From a virus: 24,325 bases of DNA. The notes under the pieces were generated by a model. It searched no databases. It was not told where the DNA came from and saw only the letters and a program-made list of their open reading frames with translations. The stretch is taken from IMG/VR virus record IMGVR_UViG_3300032116_001280, positions 1 to 24,325 of that record. One strand, 5' to 3'. Below, in pieces: positions 1 to 7,401 of the stretch (the stretch's first letter is position 1; each line of letters begins with the position of its first letter). Both the position numbers and the translations under genes were made by a program.

Positions 1-1018
1 CAACTAGACCCAACTTAAGAAGCATATCTAATTTTACGTCTACAGATTCTTCAGAAGTTTTCTTCTTCTTTTTCTTTGCTTCTACTAGGATTGATTCACT
101 CAAAGCAGTTGCTGCTGTATCTCTTGAGATAAGACTAGCTAGATTCTTATTAGATAAGATAATATCTAACATATCTAAACAGAAGTCAATAATTGCTCTC
201 TGATCTAATTCTGTCTTAATTGCTTCTTCGTCTTCACCTGATTCAAGATAAGCCTTAATAGCATTATAGACTCTATTTTGATCTGCAGTTTTATTTGCGA
301 ACTTATTAATTAATCTTGGACGAATAATTGTTCTTAATACAGCAATCTTTTTCTTTGCTTCTGGACTAACTTCTTTTGGTTCTTTTTCTGGTTCTTCTTC
401 AGGAACAGTTGTCAACTTACCTAGAGCAGAAAGAATAATTTCTTTGAGTGAGTCGTAATCATATACTCTTTCGTTGTCGATACCTTCAATTTTCTTACCA
501 TTTAATTGTAGAGAAACAACACCAGACTTAGGATCTTCCCAATCAACGGTTAGAGTATCGGTTCCAACTTTAATTTCATAACCAACAAGATTTTCAACAT
601 TATCTGGCATATTAAAAATGGCGTCGTCTAAATCAGATTGCGAAAATTCTTCATTGATGTAATCACCAATATCATCTAACATAACTGATATTGCTCTTTT
701 GATATCAAACTCTAATCCAGCTGTACCGAAAAATTTAGTTAATTTTCCGTTTATAATTAATCCATCTTTCTTAGGAGAAAGAGAAACCGTAGCACCGTCG
801 ATTTTGATTTCTTCTCCGCCCAATAGAGAATCGATATGGTCTTTATGATCTTCTTGTTCAGTAATATACGAAAGAATTAAATTATCGCATAGTACATTTA
901 AAGATTCGAGAATCTGTTCGCTATCTTCGCTTTTTATGGATAATTCCTTGGCTTCTTGAATCAAGAGCTCAGAGTGTTCCATCTTTACTTTTCTTGAAAA
1001 ATCTGAAAATTTTTGCAT
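1..1018 (-). CDS. Unrecognised acidic late protein, C-terminus cut by window edge
   Basis: An open frame starts at the ATG at 1018 (MQKFSDFSRKVKMEHSELL) and runs for about 339 codons without a stop to the left edge, so the C-terminus is missing. I do not recognise a family. The protein has an acidic and helical start, a middle part with alternating strand-like segments (residues about 60-140), a Glu/Pro/Lys-rich linker near 165-180, and a Lys-rich stretch near residue 320. Two segments fit the T4 prohead-protease consensus L/I-x-E|A: I-Q-E|A near residue 22 and L-V-E|A just before the Lys run. It is the last gene seen in the late block that begins at 5482. A virion or prohead role is an inference from position and these motifs only. 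Confidence 0.8.
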   Translation of the reverse strand, partial: MQKFSDFSRKVKMEHSELLIQEAKELSIKSEDSEQILESLNVLCDNLILSYITEQEDHKDHIDSLLGGEEIKIDGATVSLSPKKDGLIINGKLTKFFGTAGLEFDIKRAISVMLDDIGDYINEEFSQSDLDDAIFNMPDNVENLVGYEIKVGTDTLTVDWEDPKSGVVSLQLNGKKIEGIDNERVYDYDSLKEIILSALGKLTTVPEEEPEKEPKEVSPEAKKKIAVLRTIIRPRLINKFANKTADQNRVYNAIKAYLESGEDEEAIKTELDQRAIIDFCLDMLDIILSNKNLASLISRDTAATALSESILVEAKKKKKKTSEESVDVKLDMLLKLGLV

Positions 1019-1032
1019 TTTTGTACCTATGC

Positions 1033-3336
1033 CTATTTATTTAAATGCTTGAAGAATTCAATTTGACTTAGTCTCTTCGTTGCTTTCTTTTTAGATGTGT
1101 ATGGACCACCTAATTTTTTCTTACCATCTTTAGAGAAGATGAAATATTTCTTATCTTTCTTAACGATCTTTTCTTCTATCTTTTCTTCATCGACTATATT
1201 TCTATATAATTTTTTTATTATAGAAGGTTCTTTAAGGGAGTTTCTAAGTCGTCTTAGGGTATCGTCTCTTTTTACTATTTCTCGTCTATCTTTTTTATTA
1301 CCTTTTAATGTCCTCAAAAACCAAGATATTTCGTCTGGAAGATTAATATTCTCACCAAAAACATCTTTTTTAATTCCACGAACTATACTATTAATAATAT
1401 TTTCTACACCCTTCACAATACGATCTTTATCATTTGGAAGATACCCATATATCTCTAATTTTTTGGGAGTTTTTTTCTCTATAAAAAATTTCAACCATCC
1501 ACTTTGTAATGCTTGGTATTCATATATATTTGGAAGAATATTTGAATGGGAATACTCATTTTCTTTGCTATCTTTTTGTTCTTTTGTAGGAAAAACTAAA
1601 TTTCCATCTAGATCTATCCATCCCCAATAAGTGTAATATTTACCCATTTCGAAAAATTCAGCTAGATGATCTTCAGATAACTGTGAAAAGGTCTTTTTAG
1701 ATAACAAATAATATTTCTTATCTTTCTTTACGATCTTCTCTTCGATCTTCTCTTCGCTATAATGAAAATAATCATAAATTGCTTCCATATTGTGTGCTGA
1801 AACAGAAATCTTATCCTGCATCCAAGCATCTAGTTCAGATTGATTCTGTATGTAATTAAGAGCATCTGTTGCAAGATCAATTATCTTCTTTAATTGACCA
1901 GAAGCCATTTCTATTTCGTAATCCATTTTTTGTTCCTTGATACTTTCTTCTAATCCATACACTTTCTTGATATCAGTCAAAAATGACCCCCATTTCTCTC
2001 CAGAAATTGTATGCATTTTCCCTTGCGGTTTCTCGAATTCGAAAAGGTAACCTTCTAACTTTCTATGTTTATTAATTAAACGCTCTATGGATTTGTAGAT
2101 TGTAATTTTATCTAACAAATTCTTTGTGTTAAACATTAGATTATCATAATCCACTAACCAACGAACCCAACCTTTTTTAGTAACTGAAAATTCAGTTTCT
2201 AATGGGCCAAGATCGAATTTATTCTTTTCTGCTAATCTTCTTAGAATTGAAGTGTGTGTTTTATCGCTTTCGATTGGTCCAATAATTTCTCCTGTTGGAG
2301 CAATCCAACCCCAATCTAGATATTCGTACATATGAGCTTCATTTAGATATCTTCTCGCTTTCTTCGCAAGATCAGCATCCGCTGTTTTCCAAGTTTTTCC
2401 TTTTGTTACGAAAGAGTTAACTCTTGCAAATGCCCAGGCTGACTGGGAAGCACCTGGTCTGTGTCCTGTAACCCAAGCAGCCATACCACGATTATAGACT
2501 TGCTTTAATATACCATAAGGAATGCCTGTCGATTTTGATTTTTTCTTCAAGGCAGTAATAGATCTAGATTCACCAAACATTTGTTGATATTTCTTATTAT
2601 ATTGCGATGGTCTTGTCTCAGACTTAGCATCTCCAGGAACTTTTTCTGCTTTAGAGTATTCGGCTTTTGTGTATGGATACTTACCCAATTTGACCCAAAA
2701 TCTCTTTCTCTTTCCAGCCGTTGATTTAGATAATCCTGCACGATATTTCTTAGGCATATAGACTTCTTTAAGAACTTCGTCAAATAAGTCTTTCACATCT
2801 TCTAGATTTGCATTAGGATAAAGATCTTTTAAGATAATCTTTTTTGTTTTTTCATCTGCATCTTTATACATCTTTCTTATTGCTGAAGCAGAAGTTACAA
2901 TCTTTCCAGCAACTTTAAATTCCAAAATTGGAGTGATGTATATGTATGCGTGTTTTGCGAACGGAACCATTTCAACATCTGGTGTCCACTTCTGAAAATA
3001 ACCAGGAGATCCATCTTTCTTTGTATATGTGAATCTATCTGCGTCTTTTTCTGACACGCCAAATACTAAGAAATCTTTTTCTTTGTCGAATTTCTTCGTA
3101 ACTTCAATAGCAACATAAGGCGATTTAACTTCAACAAATGAATTTTCTGGTATACCAGCAGCAATTGCTAATGTTTTTTTCTTCTCAAATGGAAATGGTC
3201 TTTCTGCTGTATATCCAGTTGAAACCATAAATGCTTCTGAACTGGGGAATGCATCTTTAAGAGCATTAAAAGAAGCAACATGTCCAGCGTGTGGAGGGTG
3301 AAAACCGCCAGGGAATATTACTATTGTTTTAGCCAT
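1033..3336 (-). CDS. Multidomain protein: HxGH nucleotidylyltransferase plus phage DUF modules
   Basis: Residues 1-160 form a nucleotidylyltransferase of the HxGH superfamily: the nucleotide-binding motif is HPPHAGH at 13-19, and TSASAIR at 148-154 stands where the family has its ISSTxIR-type motif. The substrate cannot be deduced. Residues about 193-330 resemble a recurrent phage domain that I believe is DUF5824 (GIPYGILKQVYNRGMAAW), recalled from memory. Residues 340-460 and 570-710 carry two copies of a WGWI-G-HSxIL-GW module. Residues 471-528 look like the QLKKI...AWMQDKI helical segment common in T4-like phages, and 719-765 like the LGGPYTSKKKA tail module. The start is ATG at 3336, with AGGAAGG upstream in the end of the previous gene, which lies 7 bases away. 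The second WGWI module looks like an in-frame insertion (see findings). Confidence 0.9.
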   Translation of the reverse strand: MAKTIVIFPGGFHPPHAGHVASFNALKDAFPSSEAFMVSTGYTAERPFPFEKKKTLAIAAGIPENSFVEVKSPYVAIEVTKKFDKEKDFLVFGVSEKDADRFTYTKKDGSPGYFQKWTPDVEMVPFAKHAYIYITPILEFKVAGKIVTSASAIRKMYKDADEKTKKIILKDLYPNANLEDVKDLFDEVLKEVYMPKKYRAGLSKSTAGKRKRFWVKLGKYPYTKAEYSKAEKVPGDAKSETRPSQYNKKYQQMFGESRSITALKKKSKSTGIPYGILKQVYNRGMAAWVTGHRPGASQSAWAFARVNSFVTKGKTWKTADADLAKKARRYLNEAHMYEYLDWGWIAPTGEIIGPIESDKTHTSILRRLAEKNKFDLGPLETEFSVTKKGWVRWLVDYDNLMFNTKNLLDKITIYKSIERLINKHRKLEGYLFEFEKPQGKMHTISGEKWGSFLTDIKKVYGLEESIKEQKMDYEIEMASGQLKKIIDLATDALNYIQNQSELDAWMQDKISVSAHNMEAIYDYFHYSEEKIEEKIVKKDKKYYLLSKKTFSQLSEDHLAEFFEMGKYYTYWGWIDLDGNLVFPTKEQKDSKENEYSHSNILPNIYEYQALQSGWLKFFIEKKTPKKLEIYGYLPNDKDRIVKGVENIINSIVRGIKKDVFGENINLPDEISWFLRTLKGNKKDRREIVKRDDTLRRLRNSLKEPSIIKKLYRNIVDEEKIEEKIVKKDKKYFIFSKDGKKKLGGPYTSKKKATKRLSQIEFFKHLNK
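1034..1041 (-). promoter_or_regulatory. Candidate late promoter (AATAAATA variant)
   Basis: The minus strand reads AATAAATA, one base from the T4 late -10 octamer, 16 bases upstream of the ATG at 1018. It overlaps the stop region of the preceding gene, so it may be chance in AT-rich DNA. Confidence 0.35.
1143..1755. repeat. Pair of 46-bp direct repeats inside the 767-residue gene
   Basis: Bases 1143-1188 and 1710-1755 match at all but about four positions. They encode the same peptide, EEKIVKKDKKY with flanking residues. The offset is 567 bases, exactly 189 codons, so the segment between them is in frame. Confidence 0.85.
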
Positions 3337-3343
3337 TTGTATC

Positions 3344-5302
3344 TTAGAACCTTCCTTTTGCTGATCTAAAATTTGGATTGATTAATTTGTACCCGGATTT
3401 GGTAACATATCCTTCACCACCTGGAAGAGAATCAACTTCAAATTTAACACCACCCAAAATACCTTCATTTGTAGACTTATCTAGTTGTTCTATAAGAGAT
3501 ATCTTGACATCATATATTTGTCTATAAATTTTCCAGAAAACTTCCCAACTTTGCGGTTTTTCAGAAATTACTGTTGTTATTTCTTTCTTTCTACTTTCAG
3601 TTAATTTGGATGACGATAGCCAATCATTAAACGAAAGATCACCATCAGATTTACCAAAAGCTATTGAATATGTGTAAAGATTTTCTTTAAATGATTCGTT
3701 TGACATTTTTGGAGAAGAATAATTTGCAATCTCATCGATCTGATTCTTTTTAGAATTTATGGTATTCTTAATAAGAGTCATTTGCTTTATTAAATTTCTA
3801 GATTCATTATTCTTCTTAATATAAGTTGTTCCAACAACAATTAAATCCGGATTGTTATTCATTTTTCCAATATATGAGTCGTCATACGAATCAAGATTTT
3901 CATCGCCAATGTTTGTTACAGTACCATGTGTTGTAACCATACTCTTTGCTCTTTTAATTTTCCCGCCAAATGCATTTGGCGTAAGAACATACTTAACTTT
4001 ATTAGGAGTAAAGAAATAATTTCCAGCTTTATCTTGCGGTGGAGTAGAAGAAAACATAATATCGCCTTTGAAGAATATTCCTCTAAATTCTTTTGTGTTA
4101 GGAACAGCTCGTTCAAAAATATCCCACAACTTCATATACATATCAGATAATTCTTTTCTCTTGTTATAAAATTCTTGATCCGTATCTGTTGCAGATTTTT
4201 TACCAGTTGATATTATATCTTTTTCTAAATCAGATTTAGAAGATACAATTTTCTTTCTCCATTGAGCCTGAGGTAATAATAAAAAGTTACCCAAATTATC
4301 TCTACCCCAATAAATTGCAGTAGAACCATCCCATTTAATTGACACTTCATCTGTATTGTCCGCAATACTAATCATCTCGTTTAATACATCTATCGCACCT
4401 GAAGTTCCCTCAACGATTAACATATCTTCTACGTGTTGATATTGCCTACCAACTGCTTCATTTATAGATTCTGTTAAACTAACATTATAAACTTTAACGA
4501 AAGTTTCTTGTGCTTGTTGTGTTAATTTTCCAAAATCTTCAGGAATATTTTTATTGATGTAATCAACTATTGTTTCTACATATCTTAGATCTTTACCAGA
4601 AGCAGAATTATCTAATAACAATTCTGCAATAAAATCTGGATCTTTACCATGTCCGATTACTGAATTTGTATTTGGATTATCATATATTAGAGTTGCATTA
4701 GTTAAAGGATCAACTAAACCAAATTTATAACTATATTTAAGTCCTCTTGCTCTGGCCATAGAAGCTAATAGAATATTTCTATGAACTCCCTTAAACTTAG
4801 AATCTTTCTTACCACCAGCCATCGAAAATGCTTGCCAGATTAAATTATCTGAAAACATAAAATCAACTTGAACGAATCCATTTTCGGCCGAACCATTTAT
4901 TGGAAATCTAAAATGAACATTATCTCCAGATGACATAATATATCCATCAGTTTTCTTTTTGGTGTTGATGATATCTGCTTGTTCTATACCGTTTTTTAAG
5001 CACCAAGATTTTAATCTTTGAATTAATTCTTCTTTAGTTATTTCGTTTTCGTCAACGAATAAATCTAAATCCCCAGAATCATATTTTCTTCCAGTAGTAC
5101 CCAACCATTTCTTAGGAAAATCATCATCACCTTTATCTACTGTGAAATCTAACCCTGTTATTTTTTCTATAAGAGAAATAGTTGATGGAATATCTTTTTG
5201 TAAAATTCTTTTTGTTAAGGAACCTTCTTGGTTTTTGAAGACATTTCCACCTTCGAATAAAAGGGATTCAAATATAGATAAGAAAGATTTAAACGACAAC
5301 AT
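3344..5302 (-). CDS. Fusion of pol-beta-type nucleotidyltransferase and polynucleotide-ligase-like domain
   Basis: The start is ATG at 5302, which shares its A with the TGA of the upstream gene (TGATG); a TTG one codon earlier is possible but less likely. In the 652-residue protein, GDLDLFVD near 77-84 and VQVDFMF near 144-150 fit the two- plus one-aspartate catalytic site of pol-beta nucleotidyltransferases. Residues about 285-650 have ligase-type elements: IKWDGS near 322-327 fits motif I (K-x-D-G, adenylated lysine), FRGIFFKGDIMF near 407-418 sits where motif III is expected, and EGYVTKSGYKL near 630-640 fits motifs IV and V. Whether it seals DNA or RNA, or only binds nucleotide, is not shown. 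The N-terminus (MLSFKSFLSIFESLLFEGG) holds L-F-E|G, a possible prohead-protease site. Related phage proteins may be filed as DUF6267 (from memory). Confidence 0.85.
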   Translation of the reverse strand: MLSFKSFLSIFESLLFEGGNVFKNQEGSLTKRILQKDIPSTISLIEKITGLDFTVDKGDDDFPKKWLGTTGRKYDSGDLDLFVDENEITKEELIQRLKSWCLKNGIEQADIINTKKKTDGYIMSSGDNVHFRFPINGSAENGFVQVDFMFSDNLIWQAFSMAGGKKDSKFKGVHRNILLASMARARGLKYSYKFGLVDPLTNATLIYDNPNTNSVIGHGKDPDFIAELLLDNSASGKDLRYVETIVDYINKNIPEDFGKLTQQAQETFVKVYNVSLTESINEAVGRQYQHVEDMLIVEGTSGAIDVLNEMISIADNTDEVSIKWDGSTAIYWGRDNLGNFLLLPQAQWRKKIVSSKSDLEKDIISTGKKSATDTDQEFYNKRKELSDMYMKLWDIFERAVPNTKEFRGIFFKGDIMFSSTPPQDKAGNYFFTPNKVKYVLTPNAFGGKIKRAKSMVTTHGTVTNIGDENLDSYDDSYIGKMNNNPDLIVVGTTYIKKNNESRNLIKQMTLIKNTINSKKNQIDEIANYSSPKMSNESFKENLYTYSIAFGKSDGDLSFNDWLSSSKLTESRKKEITTVISEKPQSWEVFWKIYRQIYDVKISLIEQLDKSTNEGILGGVKFEVDSLPGGEGYVTKSGYKLINPNFRSAKGRF

Positions 5303-5454
5303 CAATTTGATTCCTCTAGAGTAATCTTTATAATATATTCTTTTTTATCTCTTTTAGATTTTGCGATTCCTTCTACAACTAATTTCTTAATAATATCCAT
5401 ATAGTATTTGTATAGATTTAAGTCGTTTGGTTTTGTGGCTAGATTAATTGTCAT
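5302..5454 (-). CDS. Unrecognised 50-residue late protein
   Basis: I chose ATG at 5454 (MTINLATKPNDLNLYKYY) over a TTG 12 codons earlier, because the latter would start inside the terminator/promoter region. AGGAG lies 11 bases upstream of the ATG. The protein is mostly helical and Lys-rich, with a strand-like end (KEYIIKITLEES). No family is recognised. It is the first gene after the TATAAATA promoter at 5475-5482, and its stop overlaps the ATG of the nucleotidyltransferase-ligase gene, so the two are probably translationally coupled. Confidence 0.65.
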   Translation of the reverse strand: MTINLATKPNDLNLYKYYMDIIKKLVVEGIAKSKRDKKEYIIKITLEESN

Positions 5455-5474
5455 CTTAGAAAATACTCCTAAGT

Positions 5475-5482
5475 TATTTATA
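5475..5482 (-). promoter_or_regulatory. T4-type late promoter
   Basis: The minus strand reads TATAAATA, an exact match to the T4 late -10 element. It lies between the terminator at 5496-5514 and the ATG at 5454, facing the left-hand late block. Confidence 0.8.
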
Positions 5483-5495
5483 AAAAACAAAAAAA

Positions 5496-5514
5496 GGGAC
5501 TCTTTTTGAGTCCC
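5496..5514 (-). terminator. Intrinsic terminator for the leftward small-gene operon
   Basis: GGGACTC and GAGTCCC form a perfect 7-bp stem around a 5-base loop. On the minus strand it is followed by a run of seven T. It ends transcription from 5541-7179 and separates it from the late promoter at 5475. Confidence 0.9.
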
Positions 5515-5540
5515 TTCAAATACTAATTACAAAGATGTAT

Positions 5541-5879
5541 TTAGTTGTTATGTAAATCTATCCCAAAACCATTATGTAACCAAAAGTTTTCTATCCAGTT
5601 TAATATTTCTTCAATAGAAGAAAAATCATTATCAGAAAATTCTACTGTAATTTCTTTCCCATTGGCGTTAAATCTAATAGAGAAACTAATTGCAATCCTA
5701 TTATATCCTTCAGGAAAAACGTAGTAATGTGCATCGACGAAGTATTTAATTTTTTCGGTATTGTTATCAACAACTTTTAATTGAAAGAATCTATCCGCCA
5801 ATTTATAGAGATTTTTAGAATTCAGGGGGATTGGCCACTCCCTAAATCCGGATCTCAGAAGTTCCAAATCCTTAGTCAT
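5541..5879 (-). CDS. Unrecognised 112-residue protein
   Basis: The frame starts at ATG 5879, two bases after the stop of the previous gene, with GAGG about 10 bases upstream. The protein looks like a compact alpha/beta fold: a helical start (MTKDLELLRSGFREW), strand-rich centre (YYVFPEGYNRIAISFSI), and a helical, aromatic-rich end (ILNWIENFWLHNGFG). No catalytic motif is visible and I recognise no family. It is the last gene of the leftward early-type operon, directly before the terminator at 5496. Confidence 0.75.
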   Translation of the reverse strand: MTKDLELLRSGFREWPIPLNSKNLYKLADRFFQLKVVDNNTEKIKYFVDAHYYVFPEGYNRIAISFSIRFNANGKEITVEFSDNDFSSIEEILNWIENFWLHNGFGIDLHNN

Positions 5880-5881
5880 CT

Positions 5882-6064
5882 TTAATCAACCTCATCAAAT
5901 GCGTTGATCCCACAATTAAATGTGAACGCAAGCGCAGAATGAAGTTGCGATGAGAATACACTAAACTTAATATTCTCATCTTTCGAATCGATCAAATCAT
6001 CGAAATTAAGAAATTTTGATGCAGCTTCATTAATACATTTAATGCGATATTCTTTTAAAGACAT
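5882..6064 (-). CDS. Unrecognised 60-residue protein
   Basis: ATG at 6064 is preceded by AAGGAT eight bases upstream. The frame overlaps the end of the upstream gene by 10 bases and stops two bases before the downstream start, which is typical of tightly packed phage operons. The sequence (MSLKEYRIKCINEAASKF) is a short soluble protein with two cysteines and no recognisable motif. Confidence 0.65.
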   Translation of the reverse strand: MSLKEYRIKCINEAASKFLNFDDLIDSKDENIKFSVFSSQLHSALAFTFNCGINAFDEVD

Positions 6065-6255
6065 GTAAAATAATCCTTATCTATCTCCCACTCTTCAATA
6101 TCATATTCGTGGTATCTCATCTTAGACCCATCTATTTTGTCACGAAAAATCGATGCCTTTTCATGTGAAGAAAATATACCTAAATTATTAGAAGAACTGC
6201 CAAAAGAACCGTCACCATAATTTACATAACCGAATAAAACGAAAATTTTTCCCAT
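6055..6255 (-). CDS. Small 66-residue protein, possibly DUF7336-like
   Basis: The start at ATG 6255 has AGGA about 10 bases upstream. The layout is VLFGYVNYGDG, then LGIFSSHEKA, then YDIEEWEID. This strand-strand-helix-strand pattern, with a 'GIFSS..KA' helix start and 'IEEWEID' end, resembles small phage and bacterial proteins that I recall as DUF7336, without a known function. It is the first gene downstream of the strong promoter at 6310-6338, with a leader of about 48 bases. Confidence 0.7.
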   Translation of the reverse strand: MGKIFVLFGYVNYGDGSFGSSSNNLGIFSSHEKASIFRDKIDGSKMRYHEYDIEEWEIDKDYFTCL

Positions 6256-6309
6256 ATTATAAAGTTCCTAAGTCATATCTAAACCATACCATCAAACCGC
6301 AACATACTT

Positions 6310-6338
6310 ATTATAACTGATTCTTTCTAAGAAGTCAA
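6310..6338 (-). promoter_or_regulatory. Sigma70-type promoter for the 6255 gene
   Basis: On the minus strand TTGACT (6338-6333) and TATAAT (6315-6310) are separated by exactly 17 bases. It sits in the gap between the genes at 6342-6575 and 6055-6255. Confidence 0.85.
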
Positions 6339-6341
6339 GGT

Positions 6342-6575
6342 TTAATTCTTTCTATAGAGAACTTTTAATTCGAAAGGAAAATAAAAAATTAAACTGTCTC
6401 TTACATACTCTGAATTCGTGTTAACATAGACTTCATGTTCAATCCAATCTTCAGGTTTATTTCCTATGTATTTGATATACTTGATCTTTCGAATACGACC
6501 AACTAGCTTTTGTTTACTCTTAACGATTGGATTTGGATGTTTTATTTCAACGATATCACCAATTCTTAGATTCAT
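6342..6575 (-). CDS. Unrecognised 77-residue SH3-like basic protein
   Basis: ATG at 6575 follows GGAG at nine bases. The start MNLRIGDIVEIKHP, the middle KLVGRIRKIKYIKY and strand-rich rest with 'VYVNTNSEYVRDSLIFYFPFELKVLY' suggest a small five-strand barrel like those of SH3 or KOW proteins. That is a fold guess from pattern only. It has its own candidate promoter at 6611-6642. Confidence 0.7.
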   Translation of the reverse strand: MNLRIGDIVEIKHPNPIVKSKQKLVGRIRKIKYIKYIGNKPEDWIEHEVYVNTNSEYVRDSLIFYFPFELKVLYRKN

Positions 6576-6610
6576 ATTACTTTACTCCAATTCTTAGTCG
6601 GTATACACCT

Positions 6611-6642
6611 ATTACAACTTCCTCTGACTTTTGAAATGTCAA
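6611..6642 (-). promoter_or_regulatory. Candidate sigma70-type promoter with long spacer
   Basis: On the minus strand a perfect TTGACA (6642-6637) is followed 20 bases later by TGTAAT (6616-6611). The spacer is longer than ideal. The stretch aligns with the promoter at 6310-6338 if three bases are gapped, so it looks like a relative of it. Confidence 0.45.
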
Positions 6643-6646
6643 GCGT

Positions 6647-6967
6647 TTAAATATTTTCGAAAATGACTTCCAGAAACGAATTGGCAACTTTAAGACCATA
6701 TTTATGTTGGCTCATAATCTCCATGAATGATACATCCCCACAAATAAATTCTTCAAAATCATCTTCGCTTAAAGTAGAGAGAGCATAATTTGCACTCAAA
6801 AGATCTTCTTCGGTGAAGGAAACAATCGTGAAATTGTTTGAATATGCATCGTACAATTTATAGGAATTCTTTACAGTATAGGACTTCGTCGAACGAAGAT
6901 CGTTATCAAGACGAAGAAAATTGATCGCTTTCAGAAGCCAGGGGAAATTTTCAGAAGTGATTTTCAT
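6647..6967 (-). CDS. Unrecognised 106-residue acidic protein
   Basis: ATG at 6967 follows AAGGA at ten bases. The sequence starts MKITSENFPWLLKAINFLRL and ends with a hydrophobic helix (GLKVANSFLEVIFENI). The middle has 'SFTEEDLLSANYALSTLSEDDFEEFICGD', acidic and probably helical. There is no recognisable motif. It follows the 7179 gene by 17 bases and is probably co-transcribed with it. Confidence 0.7.
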   Translation of the reverse strand: MKITSENFPWLLKAINFLRLDNDLRSTKSYTVKNSYKLYDAYSNNFTIVSFTEEDLLSANYALSTLSEDDFEEFICGDVSFMEIMSQHKYGLKVANSFLEVIFENI

Positions 6968-6984
6968 TTTAAATAATTCCTTTA

Positions 6985-7179
6985 TTAATAGGCGATTAAT
7001 TCAAGTTCAGAAACAAACGTCCATCGATGACCATTATAAGGATCAAAATAGATTTGAGCCACATCCAATCCTGAGTCGTCGAAATTCTTCTCAATCATCA
7101 CGACAGTCGCATTATTATCAGAGACTGGCTGCCAGTTTTTCCAACGAACAACCGAACCAACTTTTATTTCATTAACCAT
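6985..7179 (-). CDS. Unrecognised 64-residue SH3-like protein, possibly leaderless
   Basis: The frame starts MVNEIKVGSVVRWKNWQ and ends 'YNGHRWTFVSELELIAY'. Five short strands with a turn at 'NGHRW' suggest a small beta-barrel; no family is recognised. ATG at 7179 has no Shine-Dalgarno sequence. It lies six bases after a -10 box (TATACT), so the mRNA is predicted to begin at the ATG. No other ATG lies in frame. It is the first gene of the leftward operon. Confidence 0.7.
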   Translation of the reverse strand: MVNEIKVGSVVRWKNWQPVSDNNATVVMIEKNFDDSGLDVAQIYFDPYNGHRWTFVSELELIAY

Positions 7180-7185
7180 ATATTC

Positions 7186-7214
7186 AGTATAGCGTACCAG
7201 CGACCAGAACGCAA
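7186..7214 (-). promoter_or_regulatory. Sigma70-type promoter, leftward, leaderless arrangement
   Basis: On the minus strand TTGCGT (7214-7209) and TATACT (7191-7186) have a 17-base spacer. Six bases separate the -10 box from the ATG at 7179, so +1 falls on or next to the start codon. Confidence 0.75.
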
Positions 7215-7221
7215 TATTTTA

Positions 7222-7356
7222 TCGAAAGAATATTCCCTTTGTTTTGAATGACTTACTGCAAGTCGTTGATTCTAAAGAGAATAAAGTCTCGAAAAGAATA
7301 TTCCTTTTGTTTTCAATGACTTAGCGCAAGTAACTGAAAATAAAGGGAATATAGTC
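7222..7356. repeat. Two tandem 67/68-bp repeats, each an imperfect inverted repeat
   Basis: Copy 1 is 7222-7288 and copy 2 is 7289-7356, directly adjacent. Each starts TCGAAA(A)GAATATTCC and ends in A-rich DNA plus GTC. Copy 2 holds 25-bp arms (7298-7322 and 7328-7352) with about four mismatches and a loop AGCGC. Copy 1 holds 23-bp arms (7232-7254 and 7260-7282) with seven mismatches and a loop ACTGC. Together they fill the space between the two divergent -35 boxes. Confidence 0.85.
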
Positions 7357-7367
7357 GCAAAAAAACT

Positions 7368-7395
7368 TTGCTTCTGGCTTTGGATACGCTATAAT
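7368..7395 (+). promoter_or_regulatory. Sigma70-type promoter, rightward, leaderless arrangement
   Basis: TTGCTT (7368-7373) and TATAAT (7390-7395) have a 16-base spacer. Six bases separate the -10 box from the ATG at 7402. The segment from GATACGC to the start codon and beyond resembles the leftward promoter at 7186-7214. Confidence 0.75.
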
Positions 7396-7401
7396 GGTTC
7401 T

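Noticed and set aside
1097-1630. A 177-residue plus-strand open frame
   Set aside because: It is antisense to the Lys-rich C-terminal half of the 767-residue protein; its Phe/Ser-rich content is what the reverse of Lys/Glu codons gives.
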